Assembly: GCA_017163975.1 (NCBI GenBank)
Contig: JAFFSR010000229.1
Coordinates: 14,340,001 to 14,404,000, forward strand
Length of the DNA: 64,000 bases
Direction of reading: 5' to 3'
Source of the DNA: Anastatus disparis
Taxonomy: Eukaryota > Arthropoda > Insecta > Hymenoptera > Eupelmidae
Positions 36,681-48,455 of this stretch are shown piece after piece. The notes under the pieces are model-generated. The model searched no databases. It was not told the DNA's origin and was given only the letters and a program-made list of their open reading frames with translations. Both the position numbers and the translations under genes were made by a program. Positions within the stretch are counted from its first letter, which is position 1. Every line of letters begins with the position of its first letter.

Positions 36681-39600
36681 TGTAATGAATTATTCTTCAA
36701 ATAAACGTTACAGTACTTATTCAAATGAAATGGTTACATTATTTTATTATGGTTTCATAACTACAAAAAAAATTATTTCTTCACGTCATTTTTTTTTTTT
36801 CAAATTCTTGAAAGAGACGATTCATTTTTTTCAATGACATTTAGTATAAAAAATATATACATATAAAAAATTGAATAAATAATTAAAAGTAATTTAAATG
36901 TTATTTTATAATTATGAGAAATCTCACATTTAAACCTTTTCGAGTTTTACACTCTGGATTCTAACTCTAAAATCATAAATACATCTTCTTTAAACTTCTT
37001 TGAAATTCCAAAACAAAGTAAATTTCAATTTGAGCTGGAAAAGTTTCACAACAAAACGACAAGCCATACAAACGAAAGTATGCGCCACTGAATTATTATG
37101 TGCAATCGTTCCTTAATCTTACCGAATAGCTGTGAGTAAGTGCACACTCTTTTACTCTCTGCGGGATAATATATATATGTATAGCTGATTATTGATGGAC
37201 TCAATGACAAGCGACTTACTTTGCGACTTGTGCTGCTTTTTATTTTATGAGTATGGTATTTATTAGAGTTTGATAGTTATTGTTGTTGCGAAAAAATCTG
37301 GCTCTGGTACTTGCAAACGGGATTAGGATATATCTGATTCGACAATTTTATATGACTTTTTATTTTTACTAAAGAATCGTACGATTATTTACTTTTTCCT
37401 CTTATTTTGATAGATCTGTTTATTAAAACAACAATTATGTGATACTGCTCTGAGCGGATTATTTTCGATCGTACAATAAAATTAGAGCAAAAATATTTTT
37501 ATAACTTGCCAAGTTTTTGCATCTCGATAAGTCTAATCTGATTTAATATGTATTTTTTACAGCTACTTGAGGAATTTATCTGATCATTGAATGGTATCAT
37601 CGATTTCACTTATCCGAAGCTTTTGCTGTATGGACTACAAAGTAGGTCATGCTTGAACAATGTACAATATTATAGAACTCAAGATATTGAATTACATAAT
37701 TCTAATAATATAGAATCCACAAACATCAGTTATTTTTGCTTCTCTTAATATAAATGATGTACAAATGTAAAATTAATATTAAACATCATTTTAATTTTCA
37801 GTAGTCTTCCGTTGGCATATAATTATGCTGATCGTCGTACAGTATGGCATACACTTGTTTTCTAAAACTTCAGTTGATACGTTGGACCATTCCTGTGCTT
37901 TCATGTAACGCGTGGGACATACGGACACACAAGGTCTGTAACAAATTATAGCGTGTAAAGGTACGTGCAATTAGTTGTAAACCACCGACCCTGACAATAA
38001 TTTATGTCTTACTTCAATATATCTCTGCAATATAATTTGTTTACTATGCGAATGTTAATATATTCAAGTACAATTACAATAAATAATAGAGTAGAACTCT
38101 GTCAATTGTTTAATATCGTTCGAGAAAATGACATTTTTAGATTTTTATTTCTATAAAATCATATGAAATTTTAGAAAGACGTGTCGGCGCTGTATGGCTT
38201 ATAGAATTACGCAGTCGTCTTCATAATCGTTTTTCTTCCAAGGGTGTTTTTGAGAAAATTAATAAAATTATAAGCTTTGTAAATTTGCTCTTACATCGAT
38301 ACAAATCATGTCTCAACTTATATAAAATATGTTTTGCTGTATAATTTTTATGTTGTTATTTTCTAGTTGTTTCTAAACCCATTTGATGCACATTACTTGA
38401 TTTAAATAAAGTTATGCTTTATATATCCTCGTTTTTAAAACCAAGTTGTTGATAATATTTTTTAGCAATATAAATAATTAATCAATTTCAATCTAGTATA
38501 ATAAATGATAGAATCAATTAATGAAATAATTCTGAATCTTAATTTCTATTACATAGAATTTCAATCAACTATACTTTAAATAATTTATATGCATAAAATC
38601 CGGAAGTTTCATAAATTAATTTTTAAAAAACTATATTTTCAATTATATTATATTTATAGCAATGTTTTAAATTTTATGTAATGCTTTTACACAAAAGAAT
38701 TAAAAATACTTTTTCAAATTCTATAAATAACCGAATGCCAAATAATTTACATAGTCAGGTAAAAATCAAGCTTTGCAACAATTCAAGAAACACGATTGCA
38801 CTCACGTCTTTATAAGAAAAAAAAAAGGAAGGTAAGAATAACAACAAGAAAAAGGCAAGCACACCGCTTACATCATAGCTCGCCGACGTAACGTCGCACG
38901 ACTGACACCCGCGCGCTACAAGCTAAACAACAGGGGCTAAAGAAAACAACGAGTCGCGGCTTTACAATCGCATCATCTTCTTCAGTATATCTGAAAGGGA
39001 GAAAGTTTTACGCTTATATATATATATACGTTACACGCTTTCCATAAAGTCGATATATCGCTGCGTACATATATAACGTATATTATAAGTACATCGCGGA
39101 AGAGCTGATCAACTTGATCATGACAGACGCTTAAAACGAGAGAGTAAGATTGACCGGTTGCTGACGTTTTACAGATTCACTGATTGCTTTTCTTTCACGA
39201 TGAGTGAAGAACGAAAAAGTTGATGCAAGATAAACGAAAATTTATTAGCCTACGAATATATGCCTTTACTGACGTCTTTACACTTCAGTACATTTTTATA
39301 AATAATAAAATGTATTTAAAAATTTATCATTTGAATATTTCAGTGAATAAAGATAAAAATTGTCTTCATAAAATAAATTTTTATTTTTATTCAATAAAAT
39401 AGCTCCTTCATGTTCAGTAGAGCATCAAATAGTTGAATAGTCCATTGATAATTTAAAATTGTACGATTACGTTATTGAAATACGAAAACTTTATAGCTGG
39501 AATTAAATTTTAAATGTACGTTATTGGATGTATTTGTACATAATAACTCGTCTATGATTAATACTTTGATAATGTTTTTTCAAACGTATTAGATTCAATA

Positions 39601-40827
39601 CATATATGAAATACCAGTTATTTCTAATATGATCATTAAATATTAACTTCTCACATTTCAGCAATAATGTAAAGATAGCAGTTAATTCAAATATGATCGA
39701 AACTTTACTCAATAAAATTAAATGTACAATCGACTTTGAATATTTATGTTGCAATGAATAGCTTGGATAAACATAATAACTCACGAAAATATTTATCATT
39801 TTTAGGCACACAACTGAAATCCGTTAGAAAATATTGCGGAAGGCGTAAGTGAAAAAGAGCAGATGAAGAAAAGAGGCTTTTGCAATGTTGCGTTATTAAA
39901 ATTCGATTATTTGCTCGCGAATACAGTAGACACGTCATCCGCGATGTCGACGCTTGAATAGCTTTTTCGCAACTTTAATTTTGTTGTAAGAGCGACTGAT
40001 TACAGAAGCCAAGACGAAATTCGTTCATCCGACGTTTAATAAGTGGATTACAGTGATCTTTTTTTCGGATGATAAACGTTTCATTACAGAATTGATTTTA
40101 TTTTTACAAAATAATTATGATATTATTATAAGGTTTTCAAATAAATTTATTTTATGATTTTACTAATTAAATAAATTTTACCATCAATGTCATAATTTAT
40201 TGTAACAAACTGATTTTTTAACCTGGAAAAAGATTCTTGAAATATCGATTTCTCTTATCTGAGTCTTAAAAGGTGATTGTAGGTATATTTTTGGTTTTAT
40301 ATTTGCAACTTATATTCCATTGAAAATATTTAATTGAACAATTTTTAAATCATGCAGAGGAAAGAAATGACTATGTTTTTTTATATTTAGCATTAAGTTT
40401 ATTTTTATTGATAAAAAAGTTGTTACGAGTATTACTTTCGCTCTTGCATTAAACAAAGATGCACACATATTTTTATTTTCTCTCCATGTTCTGTTGTATT
40501 TTTTGGTTTTACGTAAGAAATTTTTCCCAACCATAAATTATTAAAACAAAAGTTGAACAGTAAAGAAAATATATTTATTTTAATAGAATATAATCCTGCC
40601 AATTGGAAAGGTTTTATTAGTATTACATTTAATAGTGAACTGCTGCATAAAAACATGGATATTATTGTATTAAAACGAACTAAGCTCGTTTAAATTAGTT
40701 ATATTCATTTATTTATACGTATAGAAAATTACATTTCACTATATGTAGATACCCGATCGCGATTTAATTTCTTGGCATTAAAATCGACATGTAACACGCC
40801 AAGTAAAATTCGCATTCAACGATACTA

Positions 40828-40865
40828 AAACAACCCTGTATACTTATAAATATACAAGGGTGTTT
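40828..40865. repeat. Small imperfect hairpin
   Basis: AAACAACCCTGTATA pairs with TATACAAGGGTGTTT with one bulge on each arm, around the loop CTTATAAA. The stem of about 15 bp is too short for a typical microRNA precursor, so no RNA gene is called. Confidence 0.6.
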
Positions 40866-43599
40866 GCACTAAAAAGCAATTATATAGCGTGAACTAAAGT
40901 ATCGAGAGATTCGAATCTTGATACGTGATTGTGTCGCTCGAAATGTTCATACTCGAGTGCTGTGAATAAACGGATTTATTGCCATTGCTAAGGCAAATTA
41001 TAAGGAATACTTGATTCCGTATATATTTGAACACCCATTTAATTAGTTGAAAGCGTTTGGCACCCACTGTGCAATTATTTCAATAATTGATTTTTTTTTA
41101 ACTTGGCAAATAAATAATTTTTTTTTAGAACAGTTGTTTTTCATAGCTTCAAGTTGTGTTTTACGATCTAACGAGAGCTATCTCATTAGTGCACAAGATT
41201 AATGTTTACGTTTGTAATTAATTTTGTCGAAGATTAATATTTGTTTCTTTTTAACTTTTTTTTTCTAAGATTTCAATTTGTCGAAGGAATTTTTAAGACG
41301 TTATAAATGGTTCATTAAAAACTCCCGGAAAAATGAGTTTTTCCATTTTTCCGAATGTTATGTAAAGAGTGCGTGGTAGCACTTGCATTTTAAAAAGTCA
41401 TTTACGGTTAACTGTAATTGAGGAAAATAAATATTTTTAATATGAAAATTATACATTGATACAAATATGGAAGAAGTAAAAAAAAGAATATCAATAAAAT
41501 CGAAAATTAATATCTTAATATTTTAATTTTCAATCCATTTTCCTTGAATTTGAGCATAAAATCTTAATTGAATTTTCTGAATATATAACAAACTTTCAAT
41601 ACACTTTAATGCGAGATCGTTTAATAAGAGATCATTTTCATTCATAAAACTAAAAGGTAACCAAAACTACACTTAAATTTACGATACTCAATCACCGACA
41701 AACTTAATGAAACGGATAAAAAGTAAAAGAAGCACCGTTCAATCTTAAGATTCTTAACGAACTTTCTACAGCATCTATAGACCCAATGGCTTTCGTGAAC
41801 ATAAACCAAACATATGCAAATTGTGCTTTCGAGTTGGAAATACGTAAAAGGTAAACATACATATGCTATATATAACTACAGTCGTGTTCAAAAATTGAAG
41901 TGAAACTTTTTCCTCGCGTTGAACAACTGGATGAAGTTTGGATTTCACGTGAGAACATTCGATGCTATTACACAGCGTATTTGGCATTTCTTTCTCTACT
42001 AATTCGCGGAAAAAATAGTATCACACGAAAGTTTAGTGACAAATAGATCTTTAATTGCATCAAGCAGTCTGATGTATCACGAGAAAGAAACACGTGTCGT
42101 GTAATGCGGAAAGAGCTAAGATTTCTCGTATACGGTAAGGCGTGATACTGCATTTTTACCTGGCTACATGGAAAATTTTACAGTGTGCAATTCGTTAGGA
42201 CGATGATGAAGATGAATTAGAGACATTTTAATAGAGTAAAAGTTTATTTAAAGCTCGAGAGATTGTTGTTCCGAGGAAGCGTTTATACGCAATTTTCAAA
42301 TTTTCTCTTATGATTTAGTGACTTTCTTCGGGCTATTTTATTTTAACGTAGATTTATTGGTATAGTTGCAAATTTTTTATTTGTTTGAAATTATAATAGC
42401 TTTGTCTAGAGTTTCATTTGACTAAAAATATAATAATATTTAATTACATTAAATTTATTCGTATTAGAGTAAAATAATTTTTTTATTCTACTGTATAAAT
42501 GAAATTGTAACTGTTAATAAAAGTGTCGATTATTCTACTTTTTATTTATCAAGATTATAGTCAAACTTCTACGAGAAATTTCAGAAGCTATCCCATTGTG
42601 TTTTTGTTTTCTTTTCTATTAATACTTGACATAACTTTCTCAACTATTCCCAAAGTCACTAAAGATATTATGGTTTTAAGAAAACTGTTATAACAATGGT
42701 AAAAACTTTTTAACTTTTAGCAATAAAAAAAAGAACGTTTTCGTCATGCCATTCTTAGATTTAAAAAGAAAAAAAAAGAAGAAAAATCAGCTCCCAAACG
42801 CAATCTATAGAAGATGTACAGTGTGTGTTCCTTGTAAAACAAACTCGAAAGTAAGAGAGAAGAAAAAAAAAAAGCAGTTGTAATTACACCTGATACGATC
42901 TCTCCTTATTTTTGTAAAACGTGAGTTTCCCCGGCAGGTATTATTCGCGGAAGTAGTTTAAGAGTCTTGGAGTCGATAAAGTCGTAAAGGCAAGTTTAAG
43001 AAGGTGATCGGGAAGAGCCTGCGTTCCTAAACGCGCACACGACTTTACTCGACGAAAATGGATACGCCGACGCTTGCATGTTTTAAAACGGCATACCATG
43101 CTTGGCTAATGACCGTCCCTGTTGTCGTTTTCTTACCTAATCAAACGATTTTATAATATGGCCATTTATTTGCTAAAGTTCTTTAAATTGCAATGGCTTT
43201 GATTAAATGACGATCGTTTAGAGTTTAGAGATGTTGGTTTTTCTTTACGGAAGGAAGTTGGTTGTGCCTACTGGTTTCGTTACAGGATGTTTTACGTTGA
43301 GTAAGTATTAATTAATCGTGCTATTACAATCCTAGATTTTCAATTAAGAGAAATAAAATCCAGAATTGTTAGCTTGGAAAAAATATAAAGCTTTTACGTT
43401 TATCAAGTCATTACAAAAGAATAAATTATTAATTTAATTACACATTTATACATTTTAAACAGTATTTATCTGATGCAAATAAAAAATAAATAAATCTTAT
43501 ATTAGTCATAAAATTTTTTTTACTATGTTATTTGTTCATATAAATAAACTGCAAAAACTAAAAAACTCTTTGCCAGTTCCTACCAATTAAAACTTAACA

Positions 43600-43792
43600 T
43601 TTTTTATTTTCTTTAACGTCGCTGTATTTATGCGATGCTAATTAGCGACAGACGTTTTCAATGTGTTTGAAAACAGAGCACATGTAACGTACAGTGGTGC
43701 TTGTATCAATAAACTGCCGAGAGCGGGATTCGAACTCGGATTCTCGAGATTATGAATCCATCGTTCTACCGACTGAGCCACTGAAACCTCTG
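43600..43792 (-). mobile_element. tRNA-derived SINE, family 1, copy 2
   Basis: A minus-strand copy of the same family as 17724-17924. The B box is the complement of 43726-43736 (AGTTCGAATCC). The A-box region (TGGCTCAGTCGGTAGAACG) lies near the right end, and the anticodon-loop equivalent is TTCATAA. The body retains ACATGTGCT and the terminal AGCGACGTTAAAG block, followed by an A-rich tail. It is shortened by about 12 bp in the region just before the final stem-loop (compare TTATGCGATGCTAATTAG here with the longer spacer in copies 1 and 4). A short shared flank, AACATTT, may be part of a decayed target-site duplication. The acceptor stem does not pair, so it is not a tRNA gene. Confidence 0.88.
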
Positions 43793-46700
43793 CATATAAA
43801 CATTTAATTCGTATTTAAATTAAATATTACACATTATATAAAGCAAATTTAACAGTTACAGAAGTATACGTTGTATTTAAAAGCTCAACAAATTCATCAT
43901 GCAAATAATTATAATACTATTATTTTTTTTGTAATAAATATTTATAAAAAATATGAATAGAAAGAAATATTCTATAAAAAAAATTTATTTAATATGTATC
44001 AGCTTAGTTTTTTTCTACCATGTGAACAATGATTAAATAACATTGTAAAACAAACTAAAAGAATTTCGAATTCAAGTCTCTCTAAATGATCAAAACTACT
44101 ATTACCAGTACCACTATTACATGTAGCAGAAGTATAGTGCTATTACTATACTTTTGCTACACAAAACGCGATCTCGCAACATCGGTACATTTCAGCTCTA
44201 CGCAATTGCGTCGAGCGAAAGCACCTAAAGAGAGAAAGAAGAAAAAAAAAGTAAAAGAGAAAAAAAGAAGCTTTTCCCTAATCGTCGTCATCTCGCGGAA
44301 GGAACAGAAACAGAATAGCTCTCCGTTGCGCAACGACGATTTCTTTAACTCTTTATATACACTTTTAAAGTTTTTCCTTGTTCGATGCATATGAAAGATA
44401 GAATTTTTTTTCTAATTTTAACCAATAGTCTTCGCGTGCGTTTGAAAATGGTGATGGCATCGGTTAGTTGAAAAAAAAGAGAGGCTCGTTAAAGTTTTAT
44501 GTTCTCAAGTTGTATTTCTATAGAGTTTATTTTCTATTGTGTTTTTAGTAACTTTTTAATTCATTACTTTGAGATAAGGTTACTTTTTCTAGAACTGTTA
44601 AGTTGGCTTTCATTAAATTGTATTAGTGAGAAAATTATTTTTGACGTTTAAAAAGATAATGGCAATTTTTTTCCAAGAATTAAATACTGTTTTTTAAATC
44701 TGAGTAGAAATATTAATGCTCCAGATAAAGTTGATGATTGTAAAAATAATTAAAACTGACTTTTTTGTATTTTTAGGACTATAATTTTTTTAATTAACGC
44801 TTTGGGTCTATTAATTAGGTTCTTTTTCAGAAATGAAAAAATTATTCTAATATATGATCTTGACAAGGTTTAAAAACATCAGAATTAGCATAAATTGTCA
44901 CAGTACATAAAATTGACTTTATAAAAAATCATATAATGCTAAAAGTTCTTCTATGGTAAGTGAAAATTTAATATTAAAATTACCGAAATTTTATTATATA
45001 AATTAAGAAAAGAATAAGTCAATAATTTTAAAAATAAAGACTGAACAGAGCACATAATTGAAACTTACATAGTTGAGAAAACAACTTGGTATATAACAAA
45101 ATCATTACCTTTTTTCTATTCACTTAATTTTATTTATTTAAATCTTTAAACAAATAATACAGTATGAGTTGTAATTGCTTATGCTTAGTAAATACAATAT
45201 ATCAGGCGTGTGTTCATTTCTGTTGTGAGATTTTCATATTTTGTTTTATCTAATAGGTTCAAAGCAATGCAATAAAATAAGTTTGATTCTTTAAATGGAC
45301 AATCGATTTTATATCAATGTTTATTTTATTTGCATTATAAAAATATTTGCTAATGATACAAATTATTAATTTCTTAAAAAAAAAAATCTATAATATATTT
45401 GTTAGTGATAGTGCGTATTATTTTTTTTTAATTTGCTGAAATCCTAATTATTTCATTAAACAATCTTCTGGTGAACAAACTACAACTGTGATAGTAACTA
45501 AAAAGCTTATCTATTAATCAACTTGGACTCGCCAACTTTCCTTTTCATCGATTGGAATATATAAATATCATTTGACCGGATGTCGGAATGAAGGTGGAGG
45601 CTCGTTTTGTTTTCACTCTCGGAAAATTTGGCCGAGAGGAAGAGTCTTTTAAAGAGTTGCGTAAGTTGCATACAGGATAAGAAGATATAAAGTTCGTCGA
45701 CTTCTCTCATGATGAGAACTTTTATACACATAAATATACGGGTCAAATGAGAAAAAAAAAAAAAACTTGTCTGACCTGTGTTCCGTGAAAGCGAAAACAT
45801 ATAGTCACGGCCAATAACTCAAAGACGTGCCGCTCTCTCGTAAAATACTGGCTATATAAACGACGCTCTCGCGCGCTCATGAAACTCGTATTATAAGCTG
45901 CAAATTCGAGAAGAGAAGCGTCAGCCTTCATGAAATTACTTTCTTCGCGTATGTTTCCTCTTTTACGAGTTGATGAGTTTTTAGTTGGTGGAACTATTTT
46001 TAATTGAGATATAGAATTGATATGTATGACTGATGGGTTTCAGATTTTTCCATATATAATGATTGATTTGACCGTTGTATGAGAAATTAGTTAAGGAGGT
46101 CAAACCTTTTTATTTCATCTTAAAGTTATTTTTTACCAGAAAACAATTAATGTTAATTTCATTTTTGTCTCAACTTATTAAGACCATATTTAAAATTATA
46201 AACTGTATAACAGGAAGCATTATTTTAAAAAAATCAAATTATATAGAATAATAAGTCCATAAAATAAAAAAAAAAATTATCAAAATTTATGTAACAATCA
46301 ATTAGTTATAAAATATTATTATACAACAAACTTTCAATTTATAAAATATAACTATAAATTGGAATTAGAAAAAAATAGTTATCATCCTAAATCAAAAGCC
46401 AAAACAATAACAATGTGGACTTGATAGGAGGGTAATCACAAGGCACAAATCACAACCGGGCTCTATTATTATATGCAATTTGTAACGTTTTGTTTGTAAT
46501 TATATTACGTTCTTGATCAATTGATAGACAGGTGCCTAGACAGGTGTGCGTAAATACTAAAATATTACTGTCCCAAAGGCCAAAATATGATTTGGTAAGT
46601 ATGTGGTAGAGATAAGCGAAAAAGAAAGTCAAAATAAAAGATAAAAGAGGAAAAAAAGGATCTGAAAAATGGAATAAATAATTTGAATATGAACTTAGTT

Positions 46701-46888
46701 CTTTTTATATGTTAAAATTTTCTATATTGACGTTATCATTTTTGATTATCATATGACTAATCTATTCTATACGTTTAAAACATGTAATGATTAATCAAAT
46801 GTAACCTTATTTATGAGTAGACAAACTATAAGCATTAAACAAATTGGTTCGAGTGTATTAAAATTTTTAAACGAGGCAAATTATAAAA

Positions 46889-46940
46889 TATCGTTATTAA
46901 TATTTAATATAATTAACTTATCGTTATTAATATTAAATAT
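46889..46940 (+). repeat. Tandem repeat, 30-bp period, about 1.7 copies
   Basis: A 22-bp word beginning TATCGTTATTAATATT occurs at 46889-46910 and again at 46919-46940 with a single difference, giving a 30-bp period. It inflates a small chance open frame (46813-47001). It is probably a slippage or unequal-exchange product. Confidence 0.85.
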
Positions 46941-47034
46941 TAATAAAGATAAACTGATATTGGACATGGGTGAAAAAAAATCTGGAATAATATTCTCATG
47001 AAAAACTAATAGATGATGTATAATACAGCTTAAC

Positions 47035-47345
47035 TAAGCCGCAACTCGGTCGGAGTGAAAGACCGGCTCTCTCGCGATTTTCTTAGATTATGCCGCGCCC
47101 CGTCTGTAGCACGTGTGTGCACAAGTACAATGCACCTAACCTCGCGGATAGTGCATACCTTTTTCTTTCAAAGAACAACATTCGCCTGTTAAAGCCCTTC
47201 ACCGCGTATATATGTATATAAAGTCTATAAGAATATAACCTCACGTGTCACACGTGCTCATGATATAAACACGTGGGACGATGTCGCGCATGAAGCTATT
47301 CCGTGGTTGACCACCGCGCTTATACACACAATGCCATATCGACGA
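47035..47345. promoter_or_regulatory. E-box cluster in a GC-richer island
   Basis: Four perfect CACGTG E-boxes lie within 166 bp, at 47110-47115, 47242-47247, 47251-47256 and 47270-47275. The last three fall within 34 bp. CACGTG is bound by bHLH proteins such as Myc/Max, USF, Clock/Cycle and Hey-type repressors. The surrounding segment is distinctly richer in G and C (CCGCAACTCGGTCGGAG, CCGCGCCCCGTCTG, ACCACCGCGC) than the DNA on either side. No start site or exon can be identified, so this is better read as a candidate enhancer or distal promoter element than a promoter of a known gene. Confidence 0.4.
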
Positions 47346-47982
47346 CTTAATTCATAAGATTTCAAGAAATTGCGTATATGCTAAGAATTTTATTTTCTTT
47401 GTTTTTTTTTTATTTTTCCTTTTTCTTAATCGGATCATAGAAAGATTGTATTGTGGGGGTAATTGGAATAGCTAGTTAGTGAATGGGATTGTATTGTTTG
47501 TTGATTGTATGTTGTTGACTTTTATACAAGTGAATGCTTAATAAGTTATTAGGTGTGCATTTAGCTTTTGTTTGACAAGGATTTCCATATTTTTTGATAA
47601 ATATTCTTATTTTTGATACAAGAATATACTTTTAAATTATAAGTATCATCTTCATTATGTTGACTTGTTATTTCATAAAGCAATTTCAATGTTGAATGAA
47701 AGCAATTAATAATAGACACATACTTGAAAAGAAAAAAATTCTATGGTTTTCGTTACTTTAGAAAATTTATAACCAATTCATTTAGTTGAAAAATATCAAA
47801 TTTGATGGAAGATTATTTTCATATTTTTTATTAATTAATTGCTCGCTGAATTATTCCTTTGGTTCCAAAATTGTTTTACTTGATGATTTTATTTTCTTTA
47901 TGTAATTAGTATTATTTTCGTTTCTCGCAAAAAGAAATATATTTTTTTTTACCCTAATTCCATACTACAACTTCTATCCCAA

Positions 47983-48455
47983 GTTCTAATTGAGTGGGTA
48001 TATGCATATTTTCCGATTGTTTTATGTCCTTTACATTGCAGAACTTTATGCTCTCTTGATCTAACATTATGGCAGATATTTGTTTGAATTAGTTGAAAAA
48101 ATACACAATTTTTTAAATTTTAAGTCAATATTCATGTTTGTTGGGAAATATATTAATAGTTTTTGATAAAAAAAAAAAAATACTTTGCACAATATTCAGG
48201 CAAAGGCAAAGAAATAATTCAAAATTTTAATCGATATCTTCAAAGCATTAATTAATATCATATGTGCTGAGGTCGTCAGTGGCTCACTCGGTAGAGCGAT
48301 GGATTCGTAATCTCGAGGATCCGAGTTCGAATCCCGCTCTCGGTCAATTTATACAAGTACCGCTGTATACATTACATGTGCTTTGTTTACAAATACACTG
48401 ACAATCTCCGTCGCTAATTAGCAGATTACTGAAATACAGCAACGTTAAATAAAAT
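47983..48455 (+). repeat. Left arm of a 475-bp inverted duplication
   Basis: This segment matches the reverse complement of 55731-56206 along its whole length, at roughly 85-90% identity by eye with small indels. It comprises about 280 bp of unique-looking sequence followed by a SINE copy. Both arms contain blocks such as AACTTTATGCTCTCTTGATC and GATATTTGTTTGAATTAG. Similarity begins at GTTCTAATTG and stops within a few bases after the SINE tail. The poorest alignment is in the A-rich middle (about 48100-48175). Confidence 0.85.
48266..48455 (+). mobile_element. tRNA-derived SINE, family 1, copy 3
   Basis: The only plus-strand copy. The A-box region is TGGCTCACTCGGTAGAGCG (48280-48298) and the B box is AGTTCGAATCC (48324-48334). 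The anticodon-loop equivalent is TTCGTAA. The body shares with copy 4 a distinctive variant: CGGTCAATTTATACAAGTACC after the head and GTATACATTACATG, where copies 1, 2 and 5 have GATACAAGCACC-like sequence and GTACGTTACATG. The terminal stem-loop arm is damaged (AGCAACG). It ends in TTAAATAAAATT. Because the same upstream 280 bp accompany copy 4, copies 3 and 4 derive from one insertion that was duplicated. Confidence 0.9.

Larger units (their letters stand above)
27842..43599. other. Long AT-rich non-coding stretch
   Basis: Nearly 16 kb without a supportable gene or an intact mobile element. The longest reading frame in the window (140 codons, 34157-34579, minus) lies here, with no recognisable domain. 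Entries within it cover an 11-base G run, an 18-bp hairpin stem at 31.16 kb, GC-richer patches at 31.0, 34.5 and 35.4 kb, a perfect 20-bp palindrome at 36.66 kb and a small hairpin at 40.83 kb. Other patches of balanced composition, with nothing assignable, are 28000-28680, 29580-29830, 32340-32720, 33730-33990, 37800-37990, 38870-39200, 41750-42150 and 42780-43150. Confidence 0.55.
43793..47982. other. AT-rich non-coding stretch
   Basis: No supportable gene. Frames at 44086-44394 and 45507-45931 are opposite-strand chance frames through purine-rich or pyrimidine-rich DNA; one encodes a Lys-rich run from an AAG/AAA tract (44220-44270). It contains a 30-bp-period repeat (46889-46940) and the E-box cluster region (47035-47345), both described separately. 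From about 47350 to 47980 it is T-rich and unremarkable. Confidence 0.6.

Noticed and set aside
40828..40865. MicroRNA precursor
   Set aside because: The stem is only about 15 bp with bulges and the whole hairpin is under 40 nt, too short for a pre-miRNA.
44086..44394. 102-codon Lys/Arg-rich frame
   Set aside because: The basic run comes from an A/G-rich tract at 44220-44270, and the complementary strand is open too; low complexity rather than a nucleic-acid-binding protein.
48266..48345. A genuine tRNA gene at SINE copy 3
   Set aside because: The A and B boxes are good, but the bases at the acceptor-stem positions do not pair and the same head occurs in five dispersed copies with a common body and A-rich tail. 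It is a SINE.
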